NCBI GenBank assembly: GCA_002479245.1
Contig: DLMG01000353.1
Span: 1 to 5,187 of the forward strand
Direction: 5' to 3'
Length of the DNA stretch: 5,187 bases
From: Verrucomicrobia subdivision 3 bacterium UBA7542
Lineage (GTDB): Bacteria > Verrucomicrobiota > Verrucomicrobiia > Limisphaerales > UBA11358
The position numbers and the translations under genes are program-made. Under the pieces are notes generated by a model. That model was not told the origin of the DNA. It saw only the letters and a list, made by a program, of their open reading frames with translations, and made no database searches. This document shows, piece after piece, positions 1 through 4,593 of this stretch. How positions within the stretch are numbered: the stretch's first letter is position 1; the number at the start of each line of letters is the position of its first letter.

Positions 1-1863
1 CACATTGGTACCGGAAGCGAAACTGCCGGTGATTGGCGTAAACCATTTGATGAATGGCAGCCAGCGCACGAGCGGGATGTATTCGCCAAAGATGACCAGC
101 TTTTGTTTGTGGTAAACCGCCGCGCAACGGCCTTCCGGATTGAACAGGAACGCCGCGTTGAAAGCATCGTAGTCATTATTGGTCCCGGTACTGGAACGCC
201 AGACATAATCTTCGGCATTGAAAATCAGCCAGAGATGATGGGTGCGGACAAGGTTGGTAATGGCGGCGTAGCTGACCGCGTCGAATTCCGGCACGGCGGA
301 TTCCGGCCAGATGAGCAAGCCGGTCTTACTCGAGCCCCTCTCCCGATCCCGCTCTGCGCGGACCACCCTCGCCCCGCCCGGCGGGGAGAGGGACGGGGCG
401 AGGGGTTCGTTACTTTTATTATTACCCGGCGATGAAGCCAGGGCATTTTCTGTAAGTTGAATGAGCTGGCTGAAACGGTTTGTGTTCGCGTTCCGATCCC
501 AAATCAACGTCTGCGGAATGTTGGGTTGAACGAGCGTGATGCGCAGCGTCGCGCCGGGCGGATTTTGTCCGTTCATTCGCGCGAAACCGAATGCAAACAG
601 CGCCGCGATTGCGGCCAGCGGCAGGAAAATTTCCAACTGCCACGCAAACCGGGAGGCTGGCCGGTGAAAAATCATGCGGGTGGCGGAAAACAGCGACAAC
701 GAAACCCACACGACCAAAAATGAGACGCCATAGACACCCGCGACCGAGGCGATTTGAATGAGCGGTATCAGTTGAAATTGCGAGGCGCCGAGCGGATTCC
801 ACGGAAAACCACTGAACAGCCGCGCCCGGACCATTTCCAGCGCCACCCAGACGGCGGCACCACTCAACGACCACAATGTGCGGCTGCTCCAGGAGGTTTG
901 TTCCGGCTCGCGAGGATCGGTCTTCGTTCGACTTCGACCCGACGGGCGCTCGCCCCACCAATTCAACAGCCAGACCCAGACCGCCGGGTATAACCCGAGA
1001 TAGACGCCCAATAAAAACCAGCCGAGAATCGGGAAGCCCGTCACCGGAATCAGCAGCAGCCAGTAAAGCGACGAGAGGAAGTGAGCCAACCCGGCAACGT
1101 AACCGACACGGAAGACATCGCCACCACGTTTGCCATGGGCGGCGGCCATCATCAAGGCCGGCGCAATCCAGGCGCAACCGGCGATGCCGATTTTCGGAAA
1201 CGCGGCGGTTAACAAAAGTCCGGCGCCGATGGCCAGGAGATAACCGCTGCGAACCAGGAGTTCGTTAAAAAAACTTTTCAACGTGGCGAACGGCGAATAA
1301 TCCTGCGTGAACGTCGGACCAAGTTTCGTGCCTTCGGCGGCCCGTTTCAGGACGGCAGCGCTGGCATTGACGACGATGGCTTCACGCGCGCCGCGCCAGA
1401 CGGCGAGATCGGCGGATGAATTGCCGGCGTAGTCAAAACCACGTTCGCCGAATTTTTCCGTGAGCGCCTTGAGTTTGTTCGCGCCGCGCAAATTGGTTTT
1501 GCCGTCGCTGCCCAGCACCTCGTCAAACAGCCCGGTGTGGTTGGCGACGGGCAGGGCCATGTCGCGGTCGGAGGCGGTGACGAGGACCAATTTCCGGCCG
1601 GCGGCCTTTTGTTCCCACAAAAAGGCCAGGAACGGGTCGTGGTAGGGCAGGGCGGCAGGATCAATCGTGACGCGCCGGACGAGCTGCCGTTTCAAGAAAG
1701 CCCGGCCGCGCGCCCACCAGAAAAGAACGGGCAGGAGCTGGAACGGATTTCGTCGCAGCAGTCGCGCCAGCGATTCCCAAAGCAAATCGGTCTTGATGAG
1801 CGTGCCGTCCAGGTCCACGCAGAGCGGGACTGGATTGGCGGGTGTATCTAGCGGTGGCGGCAT
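1..1863 (-). CDS. lnt: HAD phosphatase domain fused to apolipoprotein N-acyltransferase (partial, 3' end outside window)
   Basis: An open frame of 621 codons without a stop, running off the left edge. Residues 1-190 form a HAD phosphatase: motif I DLDGT (nucleophile D17, acid/base D19), motif II T96/S98 in VTAS, K130 as motif III, and motif IV around D144 to D152 (DYAGNSSAD). This resembles the HAD domain normally placed before UbiA prenyltransferases. From about residue 205 the protein is Lnt, the inner-membrane enzyme that N-acylates the terminal cysteine of lipoproteins: seven or eight hydrophobic segments (about 205-428), the GFPWNPLG region near 355, VQPNIPQ, then the nitrilase domain with WPES (catalytic E521) and YHKQKLVIFGEYIP (catalytic K586). 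The catalytic Cys lies beyond the window. ATG 1863-1861 is chosen because it just precedes the HAD motif and has AGGA nine bases upstream. About 26 residues (486-511) are encoded by an inserted repeat. Lnt identity is firm; that the fusion is real depends on the T7 run at the junction being correct. Confidence 0.9.
   Translation of the reverse strand, partial: MPPPLDTPANPVPLCVDLDGTLIKTDLLWESLARLLRRNPFQLLPVLFWWARGRAFLKRQLVRRVTIDPAALPYHDPFLAFLWEQKAAGRKLVLVTASDRDMALPVANHTGLFDEVLGSDGKTNLRGANKLKALTEKFGERGFDYAGNSSADLAVWRGAREAIVVNASAAVLKRAAEGTKLGPTFTQDYSPFATLKSFFNELLVRSGYLLAIGAGLLLTAAFPKIGIAGCAWIAPALMMAAAHGKRGGDVFRVGYVAGLAHFLSSLYWLLLIPVTGFPILGWFLLGVYLGLYPAVWVWLLNWWGERPSGRSRTKTDPREPEQTSWSSRTLWSLSGAAVWVALEMVRARLFSGFPWNPLGASQFQLIPLIQIASVAGVYGVSFLVVWVSLSLFSATRMIFHRPASRFAWQLEIFLPLAAIAALFAFGFARMNGQNPPGATLRITLVQPNIPQTLIWDRNANTNRFSQLIQLTENALASSPGNNKSNEPLAPSLSPPGGARVVRAERDRERGSSKTGLLIWPESAVPEFDAVSYAAITNLVRTHHLWLIFNAEDYVWRSSTGTNNDYDAFNAAFLFNPEGRCAAVYHKQKLVIFGEYIPLVRWLPFIKWFTPITGSFASGTNV
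331..409 (-). repeat. REP-like palindromic GC-rich repeat inserted in frame in lnt
   Basis: About 79 bp whose two ends form an imperfect inverted repeat (19 of 24 bases match when the first 24 bases, starting cgagcccctc, are compared with the reverse complement of the other end, cgaacccctc). Inside lies a perfect 11-bp inverted repeat, ccctcgccccg (366-376) with cggggcgaggg (394-404), and a competing 6-bp hairpin with a 3-base loop (372-386). Composition is much more C/G-biased by strand than the surrounding lnt sequence. It is read through as residues of the EPLAPSLSPPGGARV type, and lies where Lnt proteins normally have only a short linker before the WPE motif. Small palindromic repeats of this type are mobilised by REP-associated transposases in other bacteria; that link is inferred here. 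Confidence 0.8.
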
Positions 1864-1872
1864 GCGGTGGTA

Positions 1873-1876
1873 TCCT
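1873..1876 (-). promoter_or_regulatory. Shine-Dalgarno site of the HAD-lnt gene
   Basis: AGGA on the minus strand, nine bases before the ATG at 1863-1861. It supports this start among the codons of an upstream frame that stays open for some distance. Confidence 0.55.
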
Positions 1877-1888
1877 GAATCCGCCGCG

Positions 1889-1917
1889 AAATTAGAGCAA
1901 GGCGATGAACGTGACAA
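1889..1917 (-). promoter_or_regulatory. Candidate sigma-70 promoter for HAD-lnt
   Basis: On the minus strand TTGTCA (1917-1912) is followed after 17 bases by TAATTT (1894-1889), or after 15 bases by the better hexamer TCTAAT (1896-1891). Transcription from here would start near 1882, leaving a leader of roughly 20 bases that contains the AGGA site. Found by eye; consensus matching in a single sequence is weak evidence. Confidence 0.35.
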
Positions 1918-1938
1918 GCCTGTCCGGATTGGAAGTGG

Positions 1939-2018
1939 TGTCCTGATTTTGTTGTAGTGTCGGCGCTATGCGCCGATTTGGTCGAGCCGCAGGCTTGACG
2001 CTAAACGAAATCAGGACA
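1939..2018. repeat. 80-bp structured inverted-repeat element in the divergent spacer
   Basis: The ends are a perfect 11-bp inverted repeat, tgtcctgattt (1939-1949) and aaatcaggaca (2008-2018), which extends inward imperfectly to about 22 bp (1939-1961 with 1997-2018, three differences). Between the arms sit two short perfect hairpins with three-base loops: tcggcgc-tat-gcgccga (1960-1976) and agcc-gca-ggct (1985-1995). A third small hairpin, atcgc-ttg-gcgat, adjoins at 2018-2030. The layout, long outer stem with two inner hairpins, fits a REP/BIME or MITE-like element, or a structured RNA leader. It ends about 75 bases upstream of the HAD-lnt start. No coding capacity is seen in it. Confidence 0.6.
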
Positions 2019-2053
2019 TCGCTTGGCGATTGCGGCAGGAGACGACAATGACG

Positions 2054-2082
2054 TTGAAATGGATGGCGAACCGGTTTAAGAT
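2054..2082 (+). promoter_or_regulatory. Candidate sigma-70 promoter for the lipoprotein/RHS cassette
   Basis: TTGAAA (2054-2059) and TAAGAT (2077-2082) are separated by 17 bases, matching consensus at 5/6 and 4/6 positions. It lies just ahead of a stem-loop and about 100 bases upstream of the first gene of the cassette, and is divergent from the lnt promoter. Found by eye only. Confidence 0.3.
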
Positions 2083-2105
2083 GGTGACATGGACGCATGT
2101 CAACC
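2083..2105 (+). other. Stem-loop in the leader of the lipoprotein/RHS cassette
   Basis: ggtgacatg (2083-2091) pairs with catgtcaacc (2096-2105) with one bulged base and a gacg loop. If the promoter candidate at 2054-2082 is real, this stem would lie at the very 5' end of the transcript, where it could affect stability. No U-run follows, so it is not a terminator. Confidence 0.4.
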
Positions 2106-2186
2106 GCCTATCATACTTGCATCGGCGCAAAGAAGGTGAAATGACAATGCGAAAATACTACAATACTAGGAACCGACCCGTTTATT

Positions 2187-2594
2187 ATGAAAATCCAATT
2201 CTTGGGAGTCCTTTGTCTTCTTTCCTGCCTCGCATTAGAGGTTGGTTGTGGAAAAAACAGCAACAAAATGGAAATCCAGTCACACAATTCCACGATTGAT
2301 TCGCAGGAGGACCACCTATTTGCCTACTGCTGGTTTGTGGAGGACAACGGTGCAGGCCGCAGTGGCTACGGTGTTTTTTATACGGAAGCTGGCAGTTCGC
2401 TGGAGCCAGACGAAAGGCTTTTCCCAACTCTTGAGGACGTTCGTCATGTGCTCAAGATTCATCAGAATAAAGATGGTAGGGGCATCATTGTCATACCAAA
2501 ACGTCCGGACTGGGTTCCACCGGTTTGGAAAGTTCGAGATTTGAACACAAATGAAGTGGCGCAGCTTGGGACTTTCGAGCGGGGCCGACCGTGA
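2187..2594 (+). CDS. Small putative lipoprotein, first gene of the RHS cassette
   Basis: A 135-residue protein that I do not recognise. It starts with a short basic region and a hydrophobic stretch (residues 3-17) ending in LEVGC (C21). This is a plausible but imperfect lipobox because Glu occupies the -3 position; LLSC (C14) is an alternative but follows a short hydrophobic core. The mature part is hydrophilic and aromatic-rich (FAYCWFVEDN, VPPVWKVRDL) and looks like a small periplasmic or outer-membrane protein. The start is uncertain: AGGAA lies 14 bases upstream, too far to be convincing. The stop codon overlaps the GTG of the next ORF (GTGA), suggesting translational coupling. In tandem orphan RHS cassettes the gene just before an RHS tip is often the immunity gene of the previous toxin; that role is possible here but is inferred from position only. 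Confidence 0.65.
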   Translation: MKIQFLGVLCLLSCLALEVGCGKNSNKMEIQSHNSTIDSQEDHLFAYCWFVEDNGAGRSGYGVFYTEAGSSLEPDERLFPTLEDVRHVLKIHQNKDGRGIIVIPKRPDWVPPVWKVRDLNTNEVAQLGTFERGRP

Positions 2595-3148
2595 CAGCCG
2601 CTCTTCATGCGCCTTGTGACAGTTGCCGAGCATTTTGGCCAAATCGAGACCCAGTGGAGGACTGGGGCTTCACCGTTCTTGTTCGGCGAATAACTTTAAA
2701 TGGCGGTATCGGTCCTAACCCTTACATTTTTGTTGCCAACAATGTGATCAACGACGTTGATGCGCACGGACTGGATATCTGGTTTTGCACGATTCCGACT
2801 TCGAGGTTTCCACTTTATGGAGTCGGACGGCACGGATACCTTTGGGATGACAGAACAGGCACCCCTAACGACCAACGCGAATGTGGGCAGGAGAGCTGTA
2901 GCGGCAGCGGCCCACATTCCTCACACAATGGAGGGCCTGTTGGCGTAGGTGGGTGGTATAATCCCCAACCCGGCACATTTTGTATGCGCGTGGAGGGGAG
3001 CGCGGAAAAAGAACAGCAGATTATGGACGACTGCAATGCGCATATTAACAATGGCCTATGGATTCCGCTCGCGGATGACTGTCAAAGCAAGGCGCGCAGA
3101 TGTCTCAAGAACAATGGCTTGAATCCACCGCCCGCACAGCGGTTCTGA
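2591..3148 (+). CDS. Orphan RHS-core tip with cysteine-rich C-terminal (candidate toxin) domain
   Basis: A 185-residue ORF. Residues 15-62 match the last strands of the RHS-associated core: NRDPVEDWG, then PNPYIFVANNVINDVDAHGLD, the DPxGL-like junction where polymorphic C-terminal domains are attached (the usual DPxG is here DAHG). Everything else of an RHS protein, normally well over 1000 residues, is missing, and residues 1-14 are not RHS-like. The C-terminal domain (about 63-185) has seven cysteines (66, 98, 103, 131, 148, 164, 171), a conserved-looking RHGYLW (H81) and a late NNGLWIPLADDCQS (C164). The order His then Cys recalls circularly permuted papain-like/NlpC-type hydrolases; this is a tentative reading. 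Many cysteines suggest work in an oxidising compartment. GTG at 2591 overlaps the previous stop; the frame is open back to 2555, so the true start, or whether this is a fragment reached only by recombination with a full rhs gene, is uncertain. Confidence 0.7.
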   Translation: MTAALHAPCDSCRAFWPNRDPVEDWGFTVLVRRITLNGGIGPNPYIFVANNVINDVDAHGLDIWFCTIPTSRFPLYGVGRHGYLWDDRTGTPNDQRECGQESCSGSGPHSSHNGGPVGVGGWYNPQPGTFCMRVEGSAEKEQQIMDDCNAHINNGLWIPLADDCQSKARRCLKNNGLNPPPAQRF

Positions 3149-3155
3149 CAAAACC

Positions 3156-3686
3156 ATGGATTACTTCAAGATTAAGCGCTGTTTGTGTGTCAGCTTGCTC
3201 ATCTCTACAGTGGGGGGCTGCACTGGATGCGTGTCCATTTATCACGCCGGTGGCGACGACTCTCCAGACGGGAGGTATGTGATCTTCGGACATGTGCGGG
3301 GAGCGGGAGGCCGCGCGTTTGATGACGAGACTTGGAAGACGGTTTTCATCACTATCGAAACCAACACTAACGAGAAGGCGACAATTGTGACGAATTATCA
3401 AAATGGCGCGATCGTCTCGGAGACTGTCGTTGCCGTAAACGGGAAAACGGAAATGCCGTTGCAAAAGCCGTTGCTTGAAAAAAAGTATCACGTCTATGGT
3501 TCCGATGTATGTTGGGATGCAATTTGGGGAAAAGATGACAACATCACTGTTTTCCTTTATGATTATGGGCCTGGTGTTTACTGGGAAGATGCTAGAAAGA
3601 ACGGCACTCCCAAGCGAGGAATACGCACATTGCACTACGTGCTTGATTCAGAATCAGGTCGGTTCCTCGAGCAATCCTTTAAATGA
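3156..3686 (+). CDS. Lipoprotein following the RHS tip, candidate immunity protein
   Basis: A 176-residue protein starting seven bases after the RHS-tip stop, so almost certainly co-transcribed. It has a clear lipoprotein signal: K5-K7-R8, a hydrophobic core (9-18) and lipobox VGGC with the acylated cysteine at C22. The mature domain is acidic and aromatic, with SPDGRYVIFGHVRG, DVCWDAIWGKDDN, YDYGPGVYWEDARKNGTPKRG and a final beta-type stretch. I do not recognise a named family. The position directly behind an RHS C-terminal domain is the usual place for the cognate immunity gene, and a membrane-anchored periplasmic protein would suit a toxin acting in the envelope; both points are inference. 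No Shine-Dalgarno site is visible before ATG 3156. The gene appears clearly AT-richer than lnt or the regulator. No U-rich terminator follows it. Confidence 0.75.
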   Translation: MDYFKIKRCLCVSLLISTVGGCTGCVSIYHAGGDDSPDGRYVIFGHVRGAGGRAFDDETWKTVFITIETNTNEKATIVTNYQNGAIVSETVVAVNGKTEMPLQKPLLEKKYHVYGSDVCWDAIWGKDDNITVFLYDYGPGVYWEDARKNGTPKRGIRTLHYVLDSESGRFLEQSFK

Positions 3687-3766
3687 CGAATCCAACCTCA
3701 ATTTGTGACAAATGGCCAAATCGGATCCGTAAATGGGTCAGTCCCAATAATTAACAATTCATTTGA

Positions 3767-3793
3767 CAGTCTCCCGCCAGCTTGGGCAGACTG
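3767..3793 (+). repeat. Hairpin immediately before the RAYT remnant
   Basis: cagtct (3767-3772) pairs with agactg (3788-3793), continued by ccc/ggg across one bulged base, giving a nine-pair stem. Position at the 5' side of an IS200-like transposase remnant matches where such elements keep their subterminal hairpins or associated REPs. There is no U-tract, so a terminator for the lipoprotein gene is less likely. Confidence 0.4.
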
Positions 3794-3979
3794 CCGGGCG
3801 TGCCGCGCAAGTTGAGAGTGGAATATCCTGGAGCCATCCACCAAAAACGTGTCCTCACTGGCCAAGGAGAGAAATTCGCTTCGCGAAACGTGATCACTTA
3901 TCATTCCGAACGCTTCAACTCCGAAAGCCTTTGCGAGCCGCGCCCGGGCCACCCAAATCCAGCACTGCGGCATGGGTTT
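3782..3979 (+). pseudogene. N-terminal remnant of a REP-associated (Y1) transposase
   Basis: The frame beginning at TTG 3782 reads GRLPGVPRKLRVEYPGAIH, very close to the conserved start (MARLPRKLRVEYPGAIYH) of REP-associated tyrosine transposases. These single-strand nucleases of the IS200/IS605 superfamily move REP elements. Similarity is convincing over about 20 residues (to about 3841); after that the frame reads KRVLTGQGEKFASRN and later sequence with none of the HUH motif or catalytic Tyr, then stops. A full protein would need about 200-300 residues. Residues GV inside GRLPGVPRK look like an extra insertion compared with the family. It is a scar, not a working gene. The rest of 3687-3982 holds no other gene I can support. 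Confidence 0.5.
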
Positions 3980-3982
3980 TGA

Positions 3983-4468
3983 TTAACCGTTAAGTGCGCG
4001 CTCCAGCAAGGCTTTTTCACGTTCGCCGTAATTTAATTTCAGTGCCTCGGTGCGGGCGGTCTCGGTCATTTTCTGCCAGGTTTTTTGCAGCGCATTGATG
4101 GTTTTGTCTGCGGCGGTTTTCGCCGCGAGATCGGCCAACTGGAATTCAAGGAAGACGAGGCAAAGCGTGTCTTCGAGCGCGCGGGCTTCGGGGTCGTCGG
4201 AAAAATGTTTCTTGAGGTTCAAGTCCTGCACCCGGCGAATCACGTCTTCCGGGTAGCCGGCTTCGCGCAAAATGTCGCCGGCTTTTTGGGCGTGAAACTT
4301 TTTGAGCGCCGCGCGCCATTGCAAATATCCGGCGCGGGTCATCGGATAAGACTGGCGCGGGATTTCCCAGCGGCACATAAACGGATTCCAACAATTCACA
4401 CTTTTCCCCCGGCCCGGTTTGGAGGACTCGTTGGGAGTTGAGTTGAGAGTTGATCCGTCTTCGTTCAC
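3983..4468 (-). pseudogene. DUF4202 protein, N-terminally truncated
   Basis: Residues 32-160 match the C-terminal two thirds of DUF4202 proteins: CRWEIPRQSYPMTRAGYLQW, the KFHAQKAGDILREAGY stretch, VQDLNLKKHFSDDPEARALED, and CLVFLEFQLADLA. Family members are about 190-200 residues with an N-terminal helical part ending in a His-containing AARxxHICRW stretch. Here that part, an estimated 65-70 residues, is absent, and residues 1-31 (from GTG 4468) are unrelated low-complexity sequence. Similarity stops abruptly at about 4375, next to ATG 4378-4376, and I found no matching N-terminus in the sequence upstream. The function of DUF4202 is unknown. It is transcribed in the same direction as the regulator upstream, 125 bases away. 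It is either a decaying pseudogene or a shortened version still translated from 4378; the well-kept frame of the remainder means loss is recent or the short form is kept. Confidence 0.75.
4429..4453. repeat. Short gttga-rich tandem repeat at the DUF4202 break
   Basis: Imperfect tandem units (gttggga, gttga, gttgaga, gttga) lie where the normal DUF4202 N-terminus should be encoded. Low-complexity DNA like this could mark the deletion or insertion junction. Confidence 0.4.
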
Positions 4469-4550
4469 TACGGCGCGACGAGGGATTGAGGGATTTGAAG
4501 CTGCCGCCGAGTCATTTGTAACCGTGGATTCGGTTCATTGGTTTGGCGTC

Positions 4551-4572
4551 CCGTCCCGCTTGGCCGGGACGG
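4551..4572 (-). terminator. Stem-loop downstream of the sigma-54 regulator
   Basis: ccgtcccg (4551-4558) and cgggacgg (4565-4572) form a perfect 8-bp GC-rich stem with a six-base loop, 21 bases past the regulator stop codon. No T-run follows on the minus strand, so it is not a textbook intrinsic terminator; it may still stabilise the 3' end, or be another REP-like palindrome. Confidence 0.35.
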
Positions 4573-4593
4573 AGCTCCGAACGGCAGCGACAT

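Larger units (their letters stand above)
1864..2186. other. Divergent intergenic region between HAD-lnt and the RHS cassette
   Basis: 323 bases without a convincing gene. It holds candidate promoters for both directions, the structured inverted repeat 1939-2018, a small hairpin (2018-2030) and the leader stem-loop (2083-2105). A short frame starting at ATG 2048 has a good AGGAG seven bases upstream, but its 83-residue product has no recognisable features and overlaps the lipoprotein gene by more than 100 bases, so it is not called. Confidence 0.6.

Noticed and set aside
422..1177. 251-residue minus-strand ORF
   Set aside because: It is in another frame of the lnt coding region, Arg/Ser-rich with no domain; the true frame gives clear Lnt membrane segments and motifs.
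103..1268. Several plus-strand ORFs over the left part
   Set aside because: All are antisense shadows of the HAD-lnt gene, with no recognisable motifs.
2048..2299. Plus-strand ORF with good AGGAG and ATG 2048
   Set aside because: Product has no recognisable features, overlaps the signal-peptide-bearing ORF at 2187 by over 100 bases, and contains a plausible promoter; kept only as a remark in the spacer entry.
3701..3713. 13-base dyad atttgt-g-acaaat after the lipoprotein gene
   Set aside because: Could be an operator or weak hairpin, but short AT-rich dyads are common by chance and no promoter or gene starts next to it.
3698..3973. 91-residue minus-strand ORF opposite the RAYT remnant
   Set aside because: Antisense of the remnant; part of its sequence is simply the complement of the conserved VEYPGAIH stretch. 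No start-site or domain support.
4390..4410. aacaattcacac stretch resembling a lac-type operator half
   Set aside because: No second half-site and no LacI-type gene; resemblance is superficial.
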